Assembly (NCBI GenBank): GCA_002730485.1 | Contig: PCAH01000005.1 | Location: forward strand, 1 to 12,441 | Origin: Dehalococcoidia bacterium | GTDB taxonomy: Bacteria; Chloroflexota; Dehalococcoidia; UBA3495 | Direction of reading: 5' to 3' | Length of the DNA stretch: 12,441 nucleotides | In this document: positions 1 through 7,100 of the stretch, one piece after another | Numbering within the stretch: position 1 is the stretch's first letter | How the letters are laid out: each line of letters starts with the position of its first letter | Position numbers and translations under genes: made by a program | The notes under the pieces: generated by a model | The model's database searches: none | Seen by the model: only the letters and a program-made list of their open reading frames with translations | Told to the model about the DNA's origin: nothing

Positions 1-2
1 GC

Positions 3-95
3 ACTGACATATCTGAGATCAGTAAGGATGTGCGTTCTGTGCGTGAGTGGCAGCATCGTCATTTGGAGTGGCATGCGGGGCAGGGGGCGGCGTAG
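3..95 (+). CDS. 3' end of an unidentified phage gene (partial)
   Basis: An open frame enters from the left edge and ends at TAG 93-95, giving the last 30 residues of a protein (TDISEISKDVRSVREW, then QHRHLEWHAGQGAA). The stretch is hydrophilic and probably helical, with Trp and several His near the end. I do not recognise a family. It is accepted as coding because its stop shares a base with the GTG start of the next small gene (TAGTG). That matches the 1-base overlaps at 689 and 1114, and the other two forward frames are less plausible here. The start and most of the protein lie outside the window, so no function can be assigned. Confidence 0.55.
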   Translation, partial: TDISEISKDVRSVREWQHRHLEWHAGQGAA

Positions 96-223
96 TGGTT
101 GTTGTGTATAAGCCGACGCGTCGAATGCGGGGAGAGAACGCGCGGCCTATTGAGTACGAGTTGAGGAAGATCCAGCAGAAGTTGGACGATTTAGAGGCCC
201 GCGTCACGGCGTTGGAGCCGTAG
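95..223 (+). CDS. Small coiled-coil protein, 42 aa
   Basis: A GTG start at 95-97 overlaps the preceding stop by one base. AGGGGG at 82-87 lies 7 bases upstream and can serve as ribosome binding site. The frame ends at TAG 221-223. The N-terminal part is short, basic and Val/Arg-rich. From about residue 19 to the end, Ile, Leu and Val recur at 3-4 residue intervals (IEYELRKIQQKL, then DDLEARVTALE), a clear heptad pattern. No membrane segment is visible. A start at ATG 125 would leave 32 residues but has no good ribosome binding site. The family is not recognised. Small coiled-coil proteins of this sort are common among phage structural genes and probably oligomerise, which is inference. Confidence 0.6.
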   Translation: MVVVYKPTRRMRGENARPIEYELRKIQQKLDDLEARVTALEP

Positions 224-226
224 GAG
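222..226 (+). promoter_or_regulatory. Shine-Dalgarno AGGAG for the 94-aa gene
   Basis: AGGAG lies 5 bases before ATG 232 and overlaps the TAG stop of the upstream gene. This nearly consensus site fixes the start at 232. Confidence 0.75.
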
Positions 227-231
227 TAAAC

Positions 232-516
232 ATGGGTATTAGGAGATCAGCATCAGAGTACGGGTCAGCGGTCGGTGATGAACAGGTGGCGGTGTCCAAT
301 ACCGCCATTGGTATTACTGCTGCGACCGGGGCTGTGGCGGCAATGGTTACCAATGGTGCGGAACCGATCAGGGTTCGTTGGGGCACCCCCACGGCGAGTG
401 TGGGACATTATTTGAATCCTTACAGTGTGTTGGATTTGTATGAGGACGACATGTCTGATGTGAAGTTTATTCGGGTGTCGTCAGATAGCACTGTTGATGT
501 CACCTACTTCGGATAG
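232..516 (+). CDS. Small beta-rich putative virion protein, 94 aa
   Basis: ATG with a strong AGGAG site 5 bases upstream; ends at TAG 514-516. After a polar N-terminus, the protein alternates short hydrophobic strands with turns: ITAATGAVAAMVTNGAEPIR, then RVRWGTPTASVGHYLNP, then FIRVSSDSTVDVTYFG. From memory, the arrangement 'x-A-x-x-x-N/E-G-A-x-P-I-R-V ... G-T-P-T-A-S-V-G-H-x-L ... F-I-R ... V-x-V-x-Y-F' matches a type of small beta-sandwich protein found in phage structural gene clusters. These may be decoration, head-fibre or tail accessory proteins. There are no signal peptide, cysteines or catalytic motifs. A role as a virion surface or adaptor protein is inferred from the fold pattern and from the fibre-motif protein next to it. 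Coding status is near certain; the function is tentative. Confidence 0.8.
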   Translation: MGIRRSASEYGSAVGDEQVAVSNTAIGITAATGAVAAMVTNGAEPIRVRWGTPTASVGHYLNPYSVLDLYEDDMSDVKFIRVSSDSTVDVTYFG

Positions 517-519
517 GAG
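515..519 (+). promoter_or_regulatory. Shine-Dalgarno AGGAG for the 54-aa gene
   Basis: AGGAG lies 5 bases before ATG 525 and overlaps the TAG stop at 514-516. It has the same geometry as the site at 222-226 and strongly supports translation of the short frame that follows. Confidence 0.75.
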
Positions 520-524
520 CGATT

Positions 525-689
525 ATGCCTTCAAGGATTACTCAGCGTGTAGATCAGGTTTCCACGGGGGACATTTCGGCTGTCACTGCCGGTGTTGCGA
601 TCAGTGGCGGTGGAACAAGTGGCGCGGTTACCATAAATGTTGTTGTGGCGGATGACGATCTTATTATAGCGGGGCAGGTTTTTAACTGA
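525..689 (+). CDS. Mini-protein with a tail-fibre-type motif, 54 aa
   Basis: ATG 525 follows a consensus AGGAG site; the frame ends at TGA 687-689, which overlaps the next ATG (TGATG). The protein opens with MPSRITQRVDQVSTGDI. Its centre reads GDISAVTAGVAISGGGTSG followed by AVTINV. That closely follows the pattern 'G-D-I-x-x-V-T-A-G-x-x-[IL]-x-G-G-G-T-S-G-x-V-T-[IL]-x-V', found repeatedly in phage tail fibres and collar or side-fibre proteins. It then ends in VVADDDLIIAGQVFN. In fibres the motif forms part of a beta-rich trimeric shaft. Here it makes up almost the whole gene product. It could be a short fibre or attachment peptide, or the remnant of a longer fibre gene. The good ribosome binding site and clean overlaps argue for a functional gene. 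Confidence 0.72.
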   Translation: MPSRITQRVDQVSTGDISAVTAGVAISGGGTSGAVTINVVVADDDLIIAGQVFN

Positions 690-1114
690 TGGCCTTTGAT
701 CCCTTCGCCCAGTACAATGTGTCGGACCCTTATGGCACGTCGCCTTCTCAGCGGCTGTCGATGGCTTTGTCTAACACGGCGTATCAGCGGCAGGGGGTCA
801 ACCGGGATTTGAACACGAACCTGTTTGACATGTCGAAGGCGTATGGGAAGCAGACGCCGCAGATTGAGGCGGGGATGGCTCGTCGGGGTTTGCAGGATTC
901 GGGGATCAGGAATAAGGCGTTGGCTGAGGCGATGGCGGTGTATGAGCGTCAGCGGACGCAGCAGCGTCAGGCAACTCAGGATGCGTTGATGCAGTTGGCG
1001 TTGCAGGATCTGAGCGCGTATGGGACGTATTCGGGTCAGAGGTTCCAGTCCACGTTGGGGGGCGCTCAGTCGCAGGCTGAGATGGCGGCGCAGATTCGGG
1101 AGGCGTTGGGCTGA
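689..1114 (+). CDS. Helical, Gln-rich putative structural protein, 141 aa
   Basis: ATG 689 overlaps the preceding TGA. A weak ribosome binding site (GGGGCAGG, 671-678) lies 10 bases upstream. It ends at TGA 1112-1114, overlapping the next start. The N-terminus is FDPFAQYNVSDPYGTSP. The rest is predominantly helical and rich in Gln, Ala and Arg, with IEAGMARRGLQDSGIRNKAL around residues 59-78 and then a Gln/Arg-rich helix (YERQRTQQRQATQDAL). No membrane segment, signal peptide or enzyme motif is visible. Genes just before large internal virion or tail proteins are often small helical adaptors or assembly factors, and that is the best guess by position. Family not identified. Confidence 0.8.
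   Translation: MAFDPFAQYNVSDPYGTSPSQRLSMALSNTAYQRQGVNRDLNTNLFDMSKAYGKQTPQIEAGMARRGLQDSGIRNKALAEAMAVYERQRTQQRQATQDALMQLALQDLSAYGTYSGQRFQSTLGGAQSQAEMAAQIREALG
1098..1103 (+). promoter_or_regulatory. Shine-Dalgarno GGGAGG for the 1023-aa gene
   Basis: GGGAGG lies within the last codons of the upstream gene, 10 bases before ATG 1114. Together with the TGATG overlap it suggests translational coupling between the two genes. Confidence 0.5.
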
Positions 1115-4100
1115 TGGCTATTGATGTTATTACTGGTAAGCCGATCAAGACGCAGTTTGAGGGGCAGCGCACGGATGTAGACATTGACTTTGATCCGGCA
1201 GCGTGGCAGGAGGCGTGGAAGACAGGCACGCAGGGGACAGTTGAGGCGACTGCGATACAGAGCATCAAGGATGCGTTGGCGCAACGCTACGAGGGTAACC
1301 AGTTTTACGGGGCTACGAGTGACGACATAGCGGCTTCATGGGCTGCTGACAACGCTGCGAAGGCCGGAACGCCCGATTTTCAACCACATGTCCCCACAGA
1401 GGCGGAGTTGGCTCGTACGGGTGATGTGCGTTTGCAGGACGAGGCTTCACGCATCTTCAGAGAGCAAATAATGGGCGGGTATAACCCGAACATTGATTAC
1501 CGCGCTGAGAATGTCACCCCGAATGTGTTTCTGCGGTCTGGTGCGGGGCTGGGCGGCTGGGAAGGCATGGGCCGTCCAACGGTAGAACAACCGGGCGGGG
1601 TGCCTCTTGGCTACGGGGTGCCGAAGGTTCCGGCGGCCCCCCCAGCACCAGCACCGGCACCGGCACCAGCACCAGCGGCGGCACCAGCGGCGGGCACGCG
1701 TGCCACAACTTCTACGGGGCAGACTGCTTCTGCGGGGCAGACTGCCCCCGCTGCCCCGGAGGTTGATCCCGCTATAGCGCAACGGGAGATTGTCACCAAG
1801 GCGTTGGCGGCACGGTTGCAGCCCATCCAAGCCGCTCTAGCGGCGGGTCTTATCGACATTGATGCTGCTCAGGCTGCGTGGGGCACTGCGCGGCAGGAAA
1901 TCTACAGCGACTTCCTGTCGGAACAGTTGGGGGTTCAGACGGCGTTCCAAACACAGGCTGATGTTGACGAGGCTAAGCGTCAGGCGGGGCGCACGAAACT
2001 GTTGCAGGATTTGAATGCGGCTGGTGTGGATTCCGGCACGGTGGCTGACGAGTTGGCGTTGATTGACGCCATCACTGAGGCTAGTGGCGACGAGCGTATG
2101 GGGCTGATTGGTGACATTGGCCGGGTTGGTTTGATGGCGGACGCTGACCTCCGCATGATGGGTGAGGGGATCTTCGGGGGGCAACGTCAGGCGTTGCGTA
2201 CTGATGCCCGTCAGATGGGGTTGGAAGCGGAGTTGTTGGCTGTCGATCAGGGGCAGACGGCTGATGAGCGTTCTCTACAGGCGCAGGCGTTGGCACGGTA
2301 TATGGATGTGGCTCCGGGGGCGTTGTTCGCTGACTTGTATTCGGATATTGATTTGACTGGTATGGCTACTGGTCGTGAGGAAATGGCGTGGGGCACCGGG
2401 GAACGGTTGGGTTCTCAGGAGTGGCAGACGGGCGAGCGTGTGGGTGCCCAGACGTGGCAGACGGGCGAGCGTATTGGTGGTCAGGATTGGCAGTCTGCCG
2501 AGAACGTGTTGGACCGTACGTTCGCAACCAGTGAGCGTGAGGCGGTTCAGGAGTTTACAACGGATGAGCGCATCGCCTCACAGGATTGGGCGCATGGTGA
2601 GAGTATCGACCAGAGGGATTGGGAGTCGGCTGAGGCGGAGTTGGGTCGCGACTTCACTACGGATGAGCGCGAGGCCATAGAAGCGTGGAACACGTTGGAG
2701 CGCACGGAGTCCCAGACGTGGCAGGCGGGTGAGTCCGAGTTGGATCGGGCTATCGCCCAGCAGCGGGCCAACACGGAAGCCTCTTCGTTGGCGGAGTCAA
2801 TCCGCCAGTTCGGTTTGGGGCAGCAGGAACGCGGTATTGATACGCGGGAGTTTGTTTACGCCGGGGGGCGGCAGGTGCCGAACCCGCAGTACGGGTTGCC
2901 GTACGGGTTCGACACGGCAACCGGGTTGACCGCTGGGCAGCAGACGGCGGCAGACCAGTTTGCCACCTCTCAGGCGTTCGCTGAGAGACAGTTTGACGAG
3001 TTGTCGGCTGGGGATCTGGCGAGTCTGGCGGGGCAGGGTATCGACATGCAGGAAACGATTAGACGGCCGAACCCGTTCACGGGGATGTGGGAGACTGTGG
3101 CGAATCCGAACTTTGGGCGTCCCATCGGGTTTGATGCCGCCACCGGTTTGACTGCTGGGCAGCAGGCCGATGAGGCGTATCGGGGTGCGACGTTGGCCGC
3201 TGACGAGACTGCCGCCTCGCAGGCGCAGGAAAATTGGCTAGATGCGTTCAATCAGGGTGTTACGGAGTTTGATGCCAGCCAGATGGGTGTGGACGACCGC
3301 GAGTACCTGCGGGTTGGCGAATTCGGGCAGAACATTACGGTGCGGAACCCCACGTACGGGATGAACCCAATGGAGCAGGCCAACTATACGCTGGCCCTGA
3401 GAGAGTTGGAGTTGGCAGAGGAAGCGGCGTTGCAGGCGGGGACGACTGCCGTTACACCCTATGGTCCGGTTGGGGAGGAGCGGCCCGAAGATTGGCTGAT
3501 GCGCGAGGTAATGTACCATACGTGGGGAGGGGACGATCAGGCAGAGTTGACGAACAAGGTGTTGCAGGCGATCAAGGATCGGATCGGCAGCAACGAGAAT
3601 GTGATGGGTGGCGGGGTTACCCCGGTCAATGTGTTGTGGGCGCTAGGAACCCTACAGGCCGACGACCCTGATTTCCAGCCAATCTATGATGCGATGCTGG
3701 CGAAGGCTCAGGGGGAATTGCTCGCTATTGATACTACCACTGCGGCTCCGGCTGCTGCGGCGACTACTGCGGCTCCGGCTGCTCCAGCCACGACGACTCC
3801 GCCTGCGGGGGTGACACCGGGGGCGGCTTCCCGAACATTCGATTCAGGAGCCGGGAACGTGTCGGAGTCCGAAGTGTCCAGCGCAGACCTGATAGCCCTG
3901 ATTGAGGAGCAGCAGCAGCGGGAGGCTGCGATAGCAGCACCCAGCAATACCGGAGAGTTCGACTGGACCAACACGTGGGGAGCGGACGTTGGCAAATTCC
4001 TTACGGGGGATCAGAGTTACGAAACTCTGAGTGGTAAAAAATACGACCACACCGCAATGAAACAGATTGCCGAACGTCTACCGGTGGGTTACACGGTGGA

Positions 4101-4185
4101 GGCTTACATCGACCAAATGGACCGCAACGACAAGGAGTGGGGCCTCAAGGGTGACGGTACATTCGGGTGGAAGCCAAAGTCCTGA
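1114..4185 (+). CDS. Large repeat-containing putative internal virion/structural protein, 1023 aa
   Basis: ATG 1114 overlaps the preceding stop. The frame runs to TGA 4183-4185. Residues 1-165 are mixed helical and not recognised. An Ala/Pro linker (about 172-214, with five Ala-Pro units in a row) separates them from an acidic helical region (about 215-420). Residues 422-553 are twelve gapless 11-residue repeats of consensus x-x-Q-x-[WF]-x-x-x-E-R-x. Residues 574-749 hold three copies of a G-[IV]-D-x-x-E ... N-P-x-[YF]-G repeat; the first two also share G-F-D-x-A-T-G-L-T-A-G-Q-Q. A second Ala/Thr/Pro linker (about 873-905) leads to a C-terminal domain of about 115 residues containing DWTNTWGADVGKFLTGD and ending GDGTFGWKPKS. 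No catalytic motif or signal peptide is seen. Linkers, hendecads and position before a giant polyvalent-type protein suggest an ejected internal protein or an elongated tail component. The next gene is in the same frame after a single TGA. Coding certain, role inferred. Confidence 0.9.
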   Translation: MAIDVITGKPIKTQFEGQRTDVDIDFDPAAWQEAWKTGTQGTVEATAIQSIKDALAQRYEGNQFYGATSDDIAASWAADNAAKAGTPDFQPHVPTEAELARTGDVRLQDEASRIFREQIMGGYNPNIDYRAENVTPNVFLRSGAGLGGWEGMGRPTVEQPGGVPLGYGVPKVPAAPPAPAPAPAPAPAAAPAAGTRATTSTGQTASAGQTAPAAPEVDPAIAQREIVTKALAARLQPIQAALAAGLIDIDAAQAAWGTARQEIYSDFLSEQLGVQTAFQTQADVDEAKRQAGRTKLLQDLNAAGVDSGTVADELALIDAITEASGDERMGLIGDIGRVGLMADADLRMMGEGIFGGQRQALRTDARQMGLEAELLAVDQGQTADERSLQAQALARYMDVAPGALFADLYSDIDLTGMATGREEMAWGTGERLGSQEWQTGERVGAQTWQTGERIGGQDWQSAENVLDRTFATSEREAVQEFTTDERIASQDWAHGESIDQRDWESAEAELGRDFTTDEREAIEAWNTLERTESQTWQAGESELDRAIAQQRANTEASSLAESIRQFGLGQQERGIDTREFVYAGGRQVPNPQYGLPYGFDTATGLTAGQQTAADQFATSQAFAERQFDELSAGDLASLAGQGIDMQETIRRPNPFTGMWETVANPNFGRPIGFDAATGLTAGQQADEAYRGATLAADETAASQAQENWLDAFNQGVTEFDASQMGVDDREYLRVGEFGQNITVRNPTYGMNPMEQANYTLALRELELAEEAALQAGTTAVTPYGPVGEERPEDWLMREVMYHTWGGDDQAELTNKVLQAIKDRIGSNENVMGGGVTPVNVLWALGTLQADDPDFQPIYDAMLAKAQGELLAIDTTTAAPAAAATTAAPAAPATTTPPAGVTPGAASRTFDSGAGNVSESEVSSADLIALIEEQQQREAAIAAPSNTGEFDWTNTWGADVGKFLTGDQSYETLSGKKYDHTAMKQIAERLPVGYTVEAYIDQMDRNDKEWGLKGDGTFGWKPKS
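1645..1692 (+). repeat. GCACCR hexanucleotide repeat encoding an Ala-Pro linker
   Basis: Five consecutive GCACCA/GCACCG units run from 1645 to 1674 and are followed by related GCG and GCACCA codons to 1692. They encode an alternating Ala-Pro rod flanked by Ala runs, then a short duplicated GQTA-type stretch. Such segments are rigid extended linkers in proteins. At DNA level the tract could vary in length by slippage. Confidence 0.85.
2377..2772 (+). repeat. Twelve tandem 33-bp units encoding 11-residue repeats
   Basis: Twelve contiguous units without gaps occupy residues 422-553 of the 1023-aa protein. Position 5 is aromatic in eleven units: Trp 426, 437, 448, 459, 492, 503, 525 and 536; Phe 470, 481 and 514. 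It is Ile 547 in the last unit. Position 9 is Glu in eleven units (430, 441, 452 and so on), often followed by Arg. Examples are GSQEWQTGERV and GAQTWQTGERI. A 19-base stretch at 2421-2439 recurs exactly at 2454-2472, one period (33 bases) later, showing recent duplication. Eleven residues equal about three helical turns, so a right-handed coiled coil or amphipathic helical rod is likely. Confidence 0.9.
2833..3360 (+). repeat. Three-copy protein repeat, GID...NPxYG...GLTAGQQ type
   Basis: Within the 1023-aa protein a motif G-[IV]-D-x-x-E starts at residues 574, 642 and 725. Each is followed 16-22 residues later by N-P-x-[YF]-G (590, 664, 745). In copies one and two the match continues through G-F-D-x-A-T-G-L-T-A-G-Q-Q, with 16 of 21 residues identical between 590-610 and 664-684, at a spacing of 74 residues. 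The third copy keeps only the first half. The residues between motifs look like hairpin strands followed by a Gln/Glu-rich helix. Function unknown. Confidence 0.75.
3739..3783 (+). repeat. 18-bp direct repeat in an Ala/Thr/Pro linker
   Basis: The 18-mer ACTGCGGCTCCGGCTGCT occurs exactly at 3739-3756 and again at 3766-3783, 27 bases apart. It encodes Thr-Ala-Ala-Pro-Ala-Ala twice inside the second low-complexity linker of the 1023-aa protein. Confidence 0.85.
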
Positions 4186-4188
4186 CCC

Positions 4189-7100
4189 GTGGTTCTTTCC
4201 CTAGATGATCTTCTCAGAACCATCGCCAAAGGCGGTGGGGCTGGCGCTCAGATAGCCCAGAGTGCCATAAAGCCCACGGCGCTGGCAGCACCCCCCCGAG
4301 CGGCGCTGTCCGTGGGGAGTCTTGCCGGACGCGGTTTGCTGTCTTCCTATACGGCACCCGAAACTTCACAGCATGAACGCCGCCAAGGCCCCGGAGGGCT
4401 TTTTGGTGCAGCGTTGACGGGACTGACCCTTCCGTGGGGCGCTGCGATCAGCACGTTGAAGGAAAGCATCGACCTTTTGCAGGGGGAGGGGTTTTCTCCG
4501 ACGGAATGGTGGAATCAGGCGTCAACCCAGTACGGGTTCGGTGACTTGATCCACGATGAGCGGAAGACGGTTGGCTGGGGGTTGGCGGGGCTGGGGGCGT
4601 TGACGTGGAACCCGTTGCTTGCCGGTAGCGGGGCCGCTGTGTTGGCAAACAACATTTGGGCTGATCGAATCGTTGGTGCCGTTGGCGATATTTACCTTGA
4701 TCCCTTGACGCACACGCGTGCCCTTGGCGCGTTTGCCCGCGCCGGGGGGTGGAAGGGCACCTCAAAGGCGCTTGCCAATCTCAGTAAAACGGGCAGGGGA
4801 ATCATCCAAGGGGTGGGGAAGGCCACGTCGGCGGCGCAGAAAACGAAGGCCACTACAAGGGCGGCGCAGCATCTGAGGGAGGCGGGGCTTGTTGATAATG
4901 CGTTGACGGACAAGCAGGCCGTGCATCAGGTCAGGGAAATGATCGGAGCCGCCGATGAGGCGATGATGGCGGGCCGTAAGGGTCTGTCCATTATGAGGGC
5001 GCGCCGGTCGTTGGACAAGTCTGGTGATGCCGGTCGCCGGGTTGCGGATTTGTTGGGGTTGCAGCCGGGGATGCGGGGGGCGTTGCCGGGTACTGGCGGG
5101 TTGGGGCGTGCCATGGGGCAGTCTGAGTTGTGGAATAAGATCATGCGTGACCCGGACTGGGTGACGAAACGGCAGATCCGCGAGATCCCTTCATTCTTGA
5201 AGCGTGGTTTGCCGGAAGAGGATTTGTCTCGTTGGGTGACGGATATTCGGAAGGGGCGCAAGACGGCCAGAGGCGTGTTGCGTGAGGGGGGCGAAATAGA
5301 CGAAACATTTATCCGTTTGCATGCTAACGACTATGAGAAGGCGCAACGGTTGGCGTCGCAGGCGCGGCAGGTGGCGGGGCAGGCGGCGCGTTCCTCCATT
5401 GAGGTGCCGTTTCCTAATATCTTTAAGGGTGCGGGCGGTGTGGGTTTGGGGGGCAGGCTTATTATGCAGGCTGCCGATTTTCCCGTGCGGGGTGCTTTGA
5501 GGGTTGTGTCACCCAAGGGGACGCCGAGTCGTACCCAACTCAAGTTGTCGTCTATGTTCAACCCGAATGACTATGTGCGGGGTTTGTTGAACTCCAACAA
5601 GCCGTACGAGGTTGCCTTGGGTTTGAACATAACGGACATGGCCCGGTTTGCACGCGGTAACGCCCAGTTCTTTGCGACCAGTGTTGATGAGCGTACGGCC
5701 ACGTTGTTGAAGCGTGCGAGTGGGTTGTCTGTGCCGGACGTGGATGTAACACATCTGATGAGGGCGATTGATGGTGCGAATGGCGAGTTGAGCAATCCGG
5801 GGTTTACTGCCGGGGATCTGCCCTTCGCTGTGCGAGCCGCTGGGGATGTCAAATACGGTCAAACCAAGGGTGCCATTGTTGGTGTGAACCCCGACAGTCT
5901 GTGGTTCCAGAATCTCCCTGAGGCTTTGCGCGATATGTACGCTGAGAATCCCGCAAGGTTTTTGGCTATTGCCAATGATGCTGATGCGTGGTTGCAGACA
6001 ACGGATTCGTTCACTTCCAAGGCGTACGGGCCGAGGTTCGCTGAGGATGTGTTGAAGGCGGAGCAGCGGGGGTATGACGGGCCTCGTCGTATAACGGAGA
6101 GGATGAAGCGGGCCGTGTTGGGGCCACGCAAGCCGCGTGATGAGAGAATCCCGTATGAGATGCACGGACGCAACATGCCAGCGTCTACGCGTGACCGGTT
6201 GTATGCGCCGGGACGTGTGGTGAAGTTTGAGGATACGTCGCGGGAGGCGTTGCCTGAGGCGCTTGTTCCTGATGCGATTGGGCCTTTGGTGGAGAATGGG
6301 GTTGTTGTGCGGAAAGCGCCCAAGTTTGGGCAGCCGCCAGAAAGTGGCGAGATTGTTCAGGTGTTGTATGAGGCACCTGATGAGCCGTTCCGTTTCAAGT
6401 TCCCCAACGCTGTGGGCAAGTCGTTGGATCAGCAGGCCAACGAGGTGATGCAGCGCAACTTCGGTGTGGATCTCTTTGAGGAGCGGTTCAGTGTGTTGGC
6501 CGACGACTGGAAGAAGGGCATGGAACGTGACATCAAGATGCAGTATTTCATGCAGAATCTCAGTCGGGAGTATCCCGCTGAGGATCTGAGCGATCTGTTG
6601 GATGACATCTATGCGGCGACCAAGGAAATGGATCTTGCCGACAAGGGTCTTCTTGGAACAAACCGGGACTTGGCGAAACAGCGCAGTCTGGCTGTGGACA
6701 GGGCTCGTTTCATGGATGATAATGAGGCGGCTGCGGCTGCTGGTGATTTGAAGCGGCAGGCGGTGCTTCAACAGCAGGACGAGTTGGCGGGGCAGGTCAA
6801 TTCTTTGCAGCGCGAGATGGATGCGATAGAGGAGTTTCTTACTAGCGCGGGTGTGGATACGCAAAAGTTGGGGGCTGCCCGTTCAATGTTGGAGGCCAAG
6901 GAGAAGCGGATTGCGTTGGCTCGTACGAAGCCGACGGGGAAGCAGAGTGCTGCTCATCGTCTGGCGGCGTGGGAGGACCCGGTGTTGGACGTTGAGGGGG
7001 CGGCGCGTCGTGTGGAGGCTATAGATGCCACGATTCGGTCGATGCGTGAGGTTCAGGATGCCTTTGAGGGTCTTGCGGGTGTTGACATGGCACCGCTTGC

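Noticed and set aside
1447..1859. Minus-strand frames opposite the Ala-Pro linker
   Set aside because: They are low-complexity Gly/Ala/Val/Cys-rich translations of the GCACCR repeat on the wrong strand, with no start signal.
2375..2680. 101-codon plus-strand frame overlapping the hendecad repeats
   Set aside because: It is the +2 frame of the repetitive 33-bp units, Arg/Ser/Trp-rich with no ribosome binding site, so a shadow of the repeat.
2377..2772. CRISPR array or intergenic tandem repeat
   Set aside because: The 33-bp period is in phase with the reading frame, has no spacers and clearly encodes degenerate 11-residue protein repeats.
4183..4185. TGA read as Trp (alternative genetic code) joining the two large ORFs
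   Set aside because: Other genes in the window end at TGA with overlapping starts or soon meet another stop, and Trp is encoded by TGG throughout. Standard code with TGA as stop fits better.
5509..6864. 451-codon open frame on the minus strand, and similar ones at 9208-10353 and 10411-11655
   Set aside because: All three are codon-aligned with the plus-strand giant gene, so their stops would correspond to sense TTA, CTA and TCA. These codons are rare here, which leaves the antisense frame open. The translations are Arg/His/Pro/Leu-rich and look like reverse shadows.
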